From positions 1-9,253 of the forward strand of contig JANQIJ010000255.1 in NCBI GenBank assembly GCA_028282185.1: a stretch of 9,253 nt of DNA, read 5' to 3'. Shown here in pieces: positions 1 to 5,902 of the stretch. The notes beneath the pieces were generated by a model that saw nothing but the letters and a program-made list of their open reading frames with translations, did not search any database and was not told the origin of the DNA. This DNA is from Rhodospirillales bacterium (lineage in GTDB: Bacteria > Pseudomonadota > Alphaproteobacteria > Rhodospirillales > Casp-alpha2). Made by a program: the position numbers and the translations under genes. Position 1 is the stretch's first letter. Every line of letters begins with the position of its first letter.

Positions 1-798
1 CCCGGCGCGCAGCGCGTCGCCGAGGCCGGCCCAAAGCGAGCGGACCGGCGCATCCGGTCCTTGTACCGTGGCCTGTTCGGCCAAGATGCCCAAATGCCCG
101 GCCAGCCAATGGTAATGCGGCCCGGCAATGGTCGCGGCCAACGTCAGGGTGGCCAGCATGGCCGGCGACAACAGGCGCCGGCGAAGCACCGTGTCGCTCA
201 GGCAGGCGGTCAGCAGACTGACCAGGAATATCCAGAAGACGTATTTCGCCTGGGCGCCGAGCCCGATCATCAGGCCGAGCAGCAGGTAGTCGCCGATGCC
301 GCCCGCACCGGCGCGCAGGCGGACAACGGCCAAGAACAGACCAACGTAGAGGCAGGCGACCAGGATTGAATGGCTGAACCCGGTCACCACCTCCCAGGCG
401 AGATAGTAGAACAGCACCGGCGATAGCGCCGCCAACGCCGCCAGGCGCCGATCGGCGAACAGGCGCAGGCAGGCGAACCAGAGGAACAGGTACATGCCCG
501 CCAACAGGGCGAATTTGACGATGTTCACGGCCCATAGACCGGGACCGGTGATCTGGCTGACAGCGATCACAAGCCAAGTGTATAGCGCCGGATTGCGGAC
601 CTGATATCCCCATTCGAAGACCTGAGCGAAAATCAGCTGTTCGCCGTCGTCGCCGCCGGTGCCGGGGAACAAGGTCGCGCGGATGATCGCCGTGACGGCG
701 GTCAGCGCGACGATCACCAGCGGCAGTCCGGGACGTTCACACAGAAACGCAAGGTTGCGTTCAAGAAGGCTGGCCCGAGCGGCTGGCATACGGGTCAT
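1..798 (-). CDS. Membrane glycosyltransferase, GT39/ArnT-like (PMT_2 type), C-terminus beyond left edge
   Basis: The minus-strand frame stays open for 266 codons from ATG at 798 to the window edge. The product is a polytopic inner-membrane protein. Hydrophobic stretches lie near residues 24-41, 71-84, 88-112, 117-135, 141-160, 169-199 and 212-229. After the first segment comes an acidic GDDGEQ (49-54), then a FEWGY...NPALYTWL block (61-76). This is the layout of GT-C transferases of the PMT/ArnT class, where an Asp/Glu pair in the first periplasmic loop is catalytic and a lipid-linked sugar is the donor; D50 and D51 are the likely residues. Family members are usually about 450-550 residues, so roughly half is missing. 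The acceptor cannot be told. The gene begins 10 nt after the tyrS stop, so co-transcription is likely. An ATG at 789 is an alternative start, and a GGCGG 9 nt before it suits it slightly better. Confidence 0.8.
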   Translation of the reverse strand, partial: MTRMPAARASLLERNLAFLCERPGLPLVIVALTAVTAIIRATLFPGTGGDDGEQLIFAQVFEWGYQVRNPALYTWLVIAVSQITGPGLWAVNIVKFALLAGMYLFLWFACLRLFADRRLAALAALSPVLFYYLAWEVVTGFSHSILVACLYVGLFLAVVRLRAGAGGIGDYLLLGLMIGLGAQAKYVFWIFLVSLLTACLSDTVLRRRLLSPAMLATLTLAATIAGPHYHWLAGHLGILAEQATVQGPDAPVRSLWAGLGDALRAG

Positions 799-808
799 CC
801 GCCGACGG

Positions 809-2074
809 TCAAATGGGTCGAACCAGGGCGTGACGCTTCTTGCCGGCGGAAAGCTTGATGGCCCCGTCAATCAGATCACCGTCGCCGATGGCGGCGGTTT
901 CGTTGTCGATCTTGGCATCGTTGAGCCGCCCGCCGCCGCCCTTGATCAAGCGCCTGGCCTCGCCGTTCGATGCCGCCAGTCCGGCCTCGCGGAACAATTC
1001 GAACGCGGGAATGCCCGACTGCAGGCGCGCCAGCGGGACCTCGATGGTCGGCAGGCCGTCGCCCAAAGCGCCCTGCTCGAAGGTCTGGCGCGCCGTATCG
1101 GCGGCGCTGGCCGCCGCCGCGTCGCCGTGGCACAGGCGCGTCACTTCGGTCGCCAGGATCTTCTTGGCCTCGTTCAATTCGTTGCCTTCGAGCGCGGCCA
1201 GGCGGGCGATTTCGTCCAGCGGCAGGTCGGTGAACAGTTTGAGAAACTTACCGACGTCGGCGTCTTCCGTGTTGCGCCAGTACTGCCAGTAATCATAGGC
1301 GCTGAGCATGTCCGCATTCAACCAAACGGCGCCCGCCGCGGTCTTGCCCATCTTGGCGCCCGATGCCGTGGTCAACAGCGGCGTGGTCAGGCCGAACAGT
1401 TGCTGATTGGCGATCCGGCGGGTCAGCTCGACGCCGTTGACGATGTTGCCCCACTGGTCCGAGCCGCCCATCTGCAGGCGGCAGTCCAGACGCCGCGACA
1501 GTTCCAGGAAGTCATAGGCCTGGAGGATCATGTAATTGAATTCCAGGAAGGTCAGCGGCTGTTCGCGCTCAAGCCGCAGTTTCACGGAATCGAAGGTCAG
1601 CATCCGGTTGATCGAGAAATGCCGGCCGACGTCGCGGAGGAAGGAAATGTAGTTCAATTCGTCCAGCCAGTCGGCGTTGTTGACCATGATGGCGTCCGTG
1701 GGACCCCCCATGTCACCCTCCGGCGCGAAGGTCAGGTATTTGGCGAAGACCTGCCTGATGCCGGCCATATTGGCGGCGATGTCGTCGTCGGTCAGGGCCT
1801 TGCGCATTTCGTCCTTGCCCGACGGGTCGCCCACCTTCGTCGTGCCGCCGCCCATCAAGACGACCGGCTTGTGGCCGGCCTGCTGAAAAAGCCGGAGCAA
1901 CATGATCGACACCAGAGACCCCGCGTGCAGCGACGGTGCGGTGCAGTCGAAGCCGATATAGGCCGGGACGGGGCCCGCGCGCAATTGGGCGTCCAGGGCG
2001 TCCATGTCCGTGCACTGATGCACGAAACCGCGGGCCCGGGCTTGCTCGAGAAACGGGGATCTAACGTCGGTCAT
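809..2074 (-). CDS. tyrS: Tyrosyl-tRNA synthetase
   Basis: This cytoplasmic class I aminoacyl-tRNA synthetase charges tRNA-Tyr with tyrosine. The 421-residue product has the full family layout. The Rossmann-type catalytic domain carries the HIGH-class motif as HAGS (50-53), then GDPSGK (82-87), the tyrosine-pocket segment YMILQAYDFLEL (181-192), GGSDQWGN (203-210) and the KMSKS-class loop as KMGKT (241-245). A C-terminal S4-like RNA-binding domain spans about 355-418, with LIKGGGGRLN at 376-385. Length and motifs are normal for the bacterial enzyme of about 420 residues. The ATG at 2074 gives the expected N-terminus, but no strong Shine-Dalgarno precedes it. Its leader is only 69 nt from the end of the upstream AT-rich operon, so it may partly depend on read-through. 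In E. coli anmK also lies close to tyrS, so the pairing with anmK here is an old neighbourhood. Confidence 0.97.
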   Translation of the reverse strand: MTDVRSPFLEQARARGFVHQCTDMDALDAQLRAGPVPAYIGFDCTAPSLHAGSLVSIMLLRLFQQAGHKPVVLMGGGTTKVGDPSGKDEMRKALTDDDIAANMAGIRQVFAKYLTFAPEGDMGGPTDAIMVNNADWLDELNYISFLRDVGRHFSINRMLTFDSVKLRLEREQPLTFLEFNYMILQAYDFLELSRRLDCRLQMGGSDQWGNIVNGVELTRRIANQQLFGLTTPLLTTASGAKMGKTAAGAVWLNADMLSAYDYWQYWRNTEDADVGKFLKLFTDLPLDEIARLAALEGNELNEAKKILATEVTRLCHGDAAAASAADTARQTFEQGALGDGLPTIEVPLARLQSGIPAFELFREAGLAASNGEARRLIKGGGGRLNDAKIDNETAAIGDGDLIDGAIKLSAGKKRHALVRPI

Positions 2075-2076
2075 GG

Positions 2077-2091
2077 CGGCTTTTACCGCTT
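2077..2091. repeat. Left copy of a 15-base imperfect direct repeat flanking the AT-rich islet
   Basis: Bases 2077-2091 match 3887-3901 at 13 of 15 positions in the same orientation; both begin CGGCTTTTA. The copies bracket the parA islet. They could be a remnant of an insertion target, or chance similarity between the two gene leaders. Confidence 0.25.
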
Positions 2092-2120
2092 AGGCGGTTC
2101 TGTCGCAATGATGCGATTGC
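2085..2120. other. Two small stem-loops in the tyrS leader
   Basis: ACCGC (2085-2089) pairs with GCGGT (2094-2098) around a 4-base loop. TCGCA (2103-2107) pairs with TGCGA (2112-2116), also around 4 bases. A rival pairing, GCAAT (2105-2109) with ATTGC (2116-2120), would exclude the second. Neither is followed by a T run on the minus strand, so they are not classic terminators. They could end or stabilise the upstream operon transcript or shape the tyrS leader. I see no T-box motif. Confidence 0.3.
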
Positions 2121-2143
2121 CGATGATCACTCGGATTTCGCCG

Positions 2144-2566
2144 TTAATCGCGAACCTGCGTGTAAAGTTCGCCTTGAACGGCTTCAGAATTCAGTCGTGA
2201 CCCGATGGATAGCTCTACAATCTTGTCGATCAATATGTCGATGGTGTCCGATGTTGAAATCGGTAAATCCAAATGACGCGCCAATGCTTCCACTGAAGAG
2301 CGTGTCGCCAGTTCGCTTTTGATTAACTGCCGGCCGGCATCACGCGATGTCAGATCACGCAATCGTCTTTCAATATCGAGAAAAACTCGCTGATTGAGCG
2401 GTCTTTTGCTCGAGCGAGAGGACTTTCGGTGTTTGTTCTTCCTTTCAAGATTACCCGAGTAAAAATGCGTATCAAGAGCATCGATTAGCTCCCGATCAGT
2501 GGCATCCTCTATCAAATCTGCGAGATTTCGCAGAGTTGTCGCTATTGCCTTACTTCGAGCGTTCAA
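2144..2566 (-). CDS. Unrecognised basic 140-residue protein, partner gene of ParA
   Basis: I cannot name this protein. It starts at TTG, 15 nt after the parA stop. An AAGGA placed 8 nt before that TTG decides the start, and no usable ATG lies upstream in frame. The N-terminal helix (about 5-34) is acidic and amphipathic. A very basic, probably unstructured linker follows (41-58, containing RKNKHRKSSRSSKR), then a helical segment (60-87). The C-terminal part (89-122) reads as helix, short turn, helix: VEALARHLDLP, then SDTIDILIDKIVELSIGSRL. That shape resembles SAP/HeH or Rho-N-like nucleic-acid-binding folds, and I recall similar tails in small proteins next to ParA genes; both are inference. 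The base composition is AT-rich like parA and unlike tyrS. It could be the ParB-like or DNA-binding partner of the ATPase. Confidence 0.75.
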   Translation of the reverse strand: MNARSKAIATTLRNLADLIEDATDRELIDALDTHFYSGNLERKNKHRKSSRSSKRPLNQRVFLDIERRLRDLTSRDAGRQLIKSELATRSSVEALARHLDLPISTSDTIDILIDKIVELSIGSRLNSEAVQGELYTQVRD

Positions 2567-2581
2567 TTTCAGGGTCCTTCA

Positions 2582-3517
2582 TCAAATTTTGATGCCAATC
2601 CCTATACAGAACTCCTTGGCAACGTCTTCCAAGCCTTCAACAACGCTTGCATGACTTCCCGAAGAATACCCTTTTAAGACCGTCGGCAGGCCAAACTGAG
2701 GAGCGTCGCCGAAGATTGTATCGTTCCGCTTAATATACGCATCCATAACCTTGATGCCAGAGAGTCGTTTGGTTTTCGCCATGAACGGACGTTGAGCGGA
2801 AATTGGCTGTCCGCCGTACTCCTGTATCATCGTAAAGACCACGTATAGGAACTTGGGGTCGATTTTCGTCGTGGATGTACCGTCGTCCAATTCCGCGAAC
2901 TCATTATACTCCTTTATCAGCGTATTCGTGCTGCGAATGAGATAGTCGATGCCCAGAGTTGAGAGGTAATCGGGGCGTGCCGGAACCAGAATATAGTCGC
3001 TGGCGATGATGGCCGTTTTCGTGACGATGTTGAAGTTGGGTGGGCAGTCGATCAGAACCAAATCGTACTTGTCTTGATCGATCTCATCCAATTCCGTCGC
3101 GAGCATACTGTGGACCGATAAAAAATTACGCTTGGCTTGCGTCAAATTCGCGCCGCCAAGTTTGGTCGCGAGATCAAGATCGACATTTATCAAGCCTAAA
3201 TGTGAAGCAATTAGGTCAACGCCGCCATCACGATACTTCAGGGCGTTGGAAATTCTGTTCGGCGTGAAAACAATATCTGCGAGAGAAATCGGATTTCTCT
3301 GTTCGATAGAGTCGAACCACGCCTTTACGGTTTTTGTATCCGCATAGTTATCGCTCCAATCGTCGGGCGTTATGAATGAGAAAGTGAGACTGGCCTGAGC
3401 ATCCAGGTCTATCATTAAAACATTGAGGCCGCGCCACGCCAATTCGGCGGCCAAGTTCGACGTTAGCGTCGTTTTACCGACGCCGCCCTTGTAGTTTATT
3501 ACTGAAACGGTTCTCAT
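2582..3517 (-). CDS. ParA/Soj-family ATPase
   Basis: This is a 311-residue P-loop ATPase of the ParA/MinD class, whose members form ATP-dependent dimers on DNA or membrane and position DNA or protein cargo. The deviant Walker A KGGVGKTT is at 10-17, with signature Lys10 and catalytic-loop Lys15. The A' motif is DLDAQASLT (37-45), where the usual DPQ has become DAQ. Walker B is YDLVLIDCPP (151-160, D157). There is no N-terminal helix-turn-helix, and the protein is longer than short type Ib plasmid ParAs, with extra sequence around 46-100. The ATG at 3517 has AGGGGG 9 nt upstream. No parB follows; an unrecognised 140-residue gene takes that place 15 nt downstream. The region is AT-richer than both flanks, which suggests transfer. 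This could be an orphan chromosomal ParA, a plasmid or phage remnant, or part of an accessory or defence module. The sequence does not decide. Confidence 0.92.
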   Translation of the reverse strand: MRTVSVINYKGGVGKTTLTSNLAAELAWRGLNVLMIDLDAQASLTFSFITPDDWSDNYADTKTVKAWFDSIEQRNPISLADIVFTPNRISNALKYRDGGVDLIASHLGLINVDLDLATKLGGANLTQAKRNFLSVHSMLATELDEIDQDKYDLVLIDCPPNFNIVTKTAIIASDYILVPARPDYLSTLGIDYLIRSTNTLIKEYNEFAELDDGTSTTKIDPKFLYVVFTMIQEYGGQPISAQRPFMAKTKRLSGIKVMDAYIKRNDTIFGDAPQFGLPTVLKGYSSGSHASVVEGLEDVAKEFCIGIGIKI

Positions 3518-3560
3518 TCGTTCAATCCCCCTAAAGTCGGCTTATCGCTGAAGCGACCTC

Positions 3561-3591
3561 GATATACTCGCATTTTATACGAGAATGTTAA
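3561..3591 (-). promoter_or_regulatory. Putative parA promoter with an imperfect palindrome
   Basis: On the minus strand a TTAACA (3591-3586) is followed after 19 nt by TATATC (3566-3561), and a TATAAA sits between them (3579-3574). An imperfect palindrome at 3564-3586 has arms of 7 bases with 6 matching and a 9-base AT-rich centre; its core is CTCG and CGAG. ParA-class proteins often autoregulate, so this could be an operator. The -35 to -10 spacing is long and the exact elements are uncertain. Confidence 0.35.
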
Positions 3592-3840
3592 CCAAAGATC
3601 GATTTTTCATATAGTCGACGTTCTTGACCCGCCCTGTTGAAAAGTCGCGTTTATCGCCTTGGAGCAGTTCAGGCTTAGATTGAATTGCCGCGGGATGCCT
3701 ACTTCGACAAAATAGGCTATGCCCCAGTTCGCAAATTCGCTCATCGTCCTGTTTCCGAAGGTTGCCGCCATCGCCTTCGCCCTGACCGAGGCGCTTGCCT
3801 GGATCGGGATGGGTTTGTTCCGACAATCGTCTGAGGTGTT

Positions 3841-3880
3841 CTGTCCAAAGGCAGCTTCAAGCGGTTTTGATTCTGGACAG
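3841..3880. repeat. Inverted repeat upstream of anmK
   Basis: CTGTCCA (3841-3847) and TGGACAG (3874-3880) are perfect 7-base inverted arms 26 nt apart. They lie about 40-80 nt before the anmK start and overlap the candidate promoter, so they could be operator half-sites. No regulator is identifiable. Confidence 0.3.
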
Positions 3881-3896
3881 GTGTTTCGGCTTTTAT
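3867..3896 (+). promoter_or_regulatory. Weak candidate sigma70 promoter for anmK
   Basis: TTGATT (3867-3872), an 18-nt spacer and TTTTAT (3891-3896) lie 22 nt before the anmK start. The match to consensus is modest. It is the best pair I see on the plus strand in this gap. Confidence 0.25.
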
Positions 3897-3901
3897 CGAT
3901 T
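3887..3901. repeat. Right copy of the 15-base imperfect direct repeat flanking the islet
   Basis: It matches 2077-2091 at 13 of 15 positions in the same orientation. It lies in the anmK leader, overlapping the candidate -10 element, so leader function is an equally good explanation. Confidence 0.25.
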
Positions 3902-3918
3902 CTGAGGAAGACGAAGTC

Positions 3919-5040
3919 GTGACCAGCGAAACAATGACGGCCATCGGCTTGATGAGCGGTACCTCCTTGGACGGCGTCGATGCCGCCCTGTTGGAGACGG
4001 ACGGACGGGCCGTGGTCCGCCCGGGGGCGTCGCTGACGCGGGCCTATGACGCCCCGTTCCGCAGCGGTTTAAGGGCCGTTCTGGGCAGGGACCCGGAAAC
4101 CGACCCCTTGCCGCCGGACCTGGAGCGCCAATTGACGGAACATCATGCCGAGGCCGTCCGGGCCCTTTTGGACCGGGCGGGGATCGCGCCCGAGCGGATC
4201 GAGGTCATCGGGTTTCACGGCCAGACCGTCCTGCACCGGCCCGACCGGGGCATTACCCGGCAGATCGGTGACGCGGATCTGCTGGCGCGGCGAACCGGCG
4301 TTCCCGTGGTCGCCGACCTTAGGCTCGACGATGTCGCCCAGGGCGGCGAGGGGGCGCCCCTGGCGCCGGTCTATCACCGGGCCTTGGCGGGGCCGTTGGA
4401 CCGGCCGCTCGCCGTCCTCAACCTGGGCGGGGTGGGCAATGTCACTTGGATCGGGTCCGGCGGGCCGGATGACGAGGATGCCGACCTGCTCGCCTTCGAC
4501 ACCGGGCCCGGCAATGCGCTGTTGGATGATTGGGTAAAAGCCGTCACCGGTGCCGAGATGGATGTCGACGGAGCTTTGGCGCGGGCCGGCCGGATCGACG
4601 CGGCGGCGCTCGAAACATTGATGGCATCGACGTTCTTCGATCGGCCGCCGCCCAAATCCCTGGACCGGGATGATTTCGACTTGGGGACGGTGGCGGGACT
4701 GCCGACCGCCGACGGCGCGGCGACCTTGACCGCCTTTACGGTCGCGGCCGTGGCCCGCGCGGCCGCGTTCTTCCCGGCCCCCGTTCAGCGCTGGCTGGTG
4801 ACCGGCGGCGGGCGCCGTAATCCGGCCCTCATGTCGGGGCTTCGCGGCGCGCTGCGGGCGCCGGTCGACCCCGTCGAGCAGGCCGGCTGGGACGGGGATG
4901 CCCTGGAAGCGGAGGCCTTTGCTTATCTCGCCGTGCGGTCGCTCAAGGGATTGCCGATCACATTTCCCGGCACAACCGGCGCGTCCCGGCCGTTGACAGG
5001 CGGGCGGGTGTTCCCGGGTGGCGCGGAAACCGCGGCTTAG
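3919..5040 (+). CDS. anmK: Anhydro-N-acetylmuramic acid kinase
   Basis: This cytoplasmic enzyme uses ATP and water to open the anhydro ring of 1,6-anhydro-MurNAc, giving MurNAc-6-phosphate in peptidoglycan recycling. The 373-residue product matches the family in length and motifs. IGLMSGTSLDGVDAAL (9-24) is the phosphate-binding N-terminus, followed by VIGFHGQTVLHRP (96-108), QIGDADLLAR (115-124), the GEGAPLAP loop (144-150 region), LNLGGVGNVTW (167-177), the active-site FDTGPGN (193-199, D194) and LVTGGGRRNP (293-302) near the C-terminus. The GTG start at 3919 is chosen because GAGGAAG (3904-3910) precedes it at good spacing; ATG at 3934 is an alternative. The stop overlaps that of the convergent hydrolase gene. 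A weak stem, CCGC with GCGG, followed by TTTT just past the stop might help end transcription. Confidence 0.96.
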   Translation: MTSETMTAIGLMSGTSLDGVDAALLETDGRAVVRPGASLTRAYDAPFRSGLRAVLGRDPETDPLPPDLERQLTEHHAEAVRALLDRAGIAPERIEVIGFHGQTVLHRPDRGITRQIGDADLLARRTGVPVVADLRLDDVAQGGEGAPLAPVYHRALAGPLDRPLAVLNLGGVGNVTWIGSGGPDDEDADLLAFDTGPGNALLDDWVKAVTGAEMDVDGALARAGRIDAAALETLMASTFFDRPPPKSLDRDDFDLGTVAGLPTADGAATLTAFTVAAVARAAAFFPAPVQRWLVTGGGRRNPALMSGLRGALRAPVDPVEQAGWDGDALEAEAFAYLAVRSLKGLPITFPGTTGASRPLTGGRVFPGGAETAA

Positions 5041-5050
5041 GCGGCCTTTT
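5030..5050 (+). terminator. Weak terminator-like stem and T run after anmK
   Basis: CCGC (5030-5033) and GCGG (5041-5044) flank a 7-base loop and are followed by CC and TTTT (5047-5050). The stem is only 4 bp and lies over the convergent hydrolase 3' end. It is listed because nothing better separates the two converging genes. Confidence 0.2.
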
Positions 5051-5687
5051 CGACCAGCCGTTTATCCAGGTAGTCGTCAACGTGGCCGATCAGGTTTTCC
5101 AGATGGGTCGAAAAGAAATGATCGCATTTGTCGACCACGCGGTAATCGATTTCGATGTTCTTCTGCTGCGACAGTTTTTCGACCAGCTTGTCAACGGTGC
5201 CCACGGGCACGACCTCGTCGGCCTTGCCATGGACCAACATGCCCGACGCCGGACAGGGGGCCAGGAACGAGAAATCATAGTGGCTCGCCGGCGGAGCGGC
5301 GGAAATGAAGCCGGTGATCTCCGGTCGGCGCATCATCAATTGCATGGCGACCCAGGCGCCGAACGAGAACCCGGCGATCCAGCAGGTCTGGGCGTTCGGG
5401 TTGTGGCCCTGCATCCAGTCGAGCGCCGTCGCCGCGTCGCTCAATTCGCCCTGACCATTGTCGAACTTACCCTGGGACCGTCCGACCCCGCGGAAATTGA
5501 AGCGTAACGTGGAAAAACCCCGCCGGACGAAGGCCTGATAAATGGCGTAGACCACGCGGTTGTTCATCGTTCCGCCATGTTCGGGATGTGGATGCAGCAG
5601 AAGAGCGATGGGCGAACTGGGGTCCGTGGCGTGGTGATAGCGGCCTTCGATGCGGCCTTCGGGTCCGTTGAAAATGACTTCGGGCAT
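5037..5687 (-). CDS. Small alpha/beta hydrolase (serine hydrolase fold)
   Basis: This is a 216-residue cytoplasmic alpha/beta hydrolase of unknown substrate. A conserved N-terminal LLHPHPEHGGTMNN (30-43) supplies the oxyanion region, and FNFRGVGRSQG follows at 63-73. The nucleophile elbow is GFSFG (106-110, Ser108), the acid is probably D157 in HGKADEVVP (153-161), and the catalytic His is H190 in KCDHFF. The triad is therefore complete. There is no signal peptide or membrane segment. Small hydrolases of this sort are common near alphaproteobacterial isc/suf loci, but a role in Fe-S metabolism is not shown. The ATG at 5687 has AAGGA about 11 nt upstream. It diverges from cysE and its stop overlaps the anmK stop. 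Dienelactone hydrolase or esterase-like activity is possible. Confidence 0.88.
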   Translation of the reverse strand: MPEVIFNGPEGRIEGRYHHATDPSSPIALLLHPHPEHGGTMNNRVVYAIYQAFVRRGFSTLRFNFRGVGRSQGKFDNGQGELSDAATALDWMQGHNPNAQTCWIAGFSFGAWVAMQLMMRRPEITGFISAAPPASHYDFSFLAPCPASGMLVHGKADEVVPVGTVDKLVEKLSQQKNIEIDYRVVDKCDHFFSTHLENLIGHVDDYLDKRLVEKAA

Positions 5688-5790
5688 GGGATTTGGCGTC
5701 CTTGGGAAGTTCGCCGCGGCATGATAACCAACCGCGACAGTAAGTTTTTAACCCCAGGCATTCGACCGGTTTTAATGAAATTGCCGGGAA

Positions 5791-5815
5791 ATACTTGATA
5801 GGGTTAGTGGGGCAT
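5791..5815 (+). promoter_or_regulatory. Candidate IscR type 1 binding site over the cysE promoter
   Basis: Compared by eye with the 25-base E. coli type 1 consensus (half-sites ATASYYGACT and YAGTCRRSTAT), 19 of 25 positions agree, with both half-sites in the right register: ATACTTGATA on the left, TAGTGGGGCAT on the right. It covers the -35 element and most of the spacer, a position suited to repression. The gene for IscR lies in the same run, so this would be autoregulation by [2Fe-2S]-IscR. The alphaproteobacterial IscR site may differ from that of E. coli, which limits certainty. Confidence 0.5.
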
Positions 5816-5823
5816 CTTATATT
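5795..5823 (+). promoter_or_regulatory. Sigma70-type promoter for the cysE-iscR run
   Basis: TTGATA (5795-5800), a 17-nt spacer and TATATT (5818-5823) form a near-consensus promoter. It would start transcription near 5830 and leave a leader of about 70 nt before cysE. It is the strongest promoter-like sequence in the window. Confidence 0.6.
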
Positions 5824-5902
5824 CCGCTTAGCTTGCCCGGGATGCTTCGGCACGGTTCGATGGTCCGTCGAAAGACCCCAGGGCAGGTCCGGATAAAATA
5901 GT

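Larger units (their letters stand above)
3518..3918. other. Intergenic region between parA and anmK, no convincing gene
   Basis: This 401-base gap separates the two divergent genes. Near parA it is AT-rich and holds a hairpin, TCGC (3545-3548) with GCGA (3553-3556), plus the palindromic promoter region described separately. From about 3700 the composition rises towards that of anmK. Small open frames exist on both strands (plus 3719-3922, a 67-residue product with one hydrophobic segment; minus 3575-3826, 83 residues, TTG start). They lack clear ribosome binding sites and recognisable families, so I do not call them genes. The middle (3640-3720) shows nothing I can interpret. Confidence 0.6.

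Noticed and set aside
61..369. A 102-residue plus-strand frame rich in Gln and Gly
   Set aside because: It lies antisense to the GT39-like gene, whose hydrophobic pattern and DD motif are convincing.
659..2200. A 513-residue open frame on the plus strand across tyrS
   Set aside because: It is antisense to tyrS, which has every family motif. The frame is an Arg/Gly/Gln-rich by-product of high GC and matches nothing I know.
2582..3517. Reading parA as a plasmid partition cassette with a replication origin
   Set aside because: No parB, rep gene, iterons or parS-type repeats are visible, and both flanks are ordinary chromosomal genes.
3575..3826. An 83-residue minus-strand frame upstream of parA (TTG start)
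   Set aside because: No Shine-Dalgarno precedes it, the product looks like random translation, and its end lies over the parA promoter region.
3719..3922. A 67-residue plus-strand frame with a hydrophobic segment, overlapping the anmK start by 4 nt
   Set aside because: It has no proper ribosome binding site and no recognisable family, and it overlaps the candidate anmK promoter. A small membrane protein cannot be excluded.
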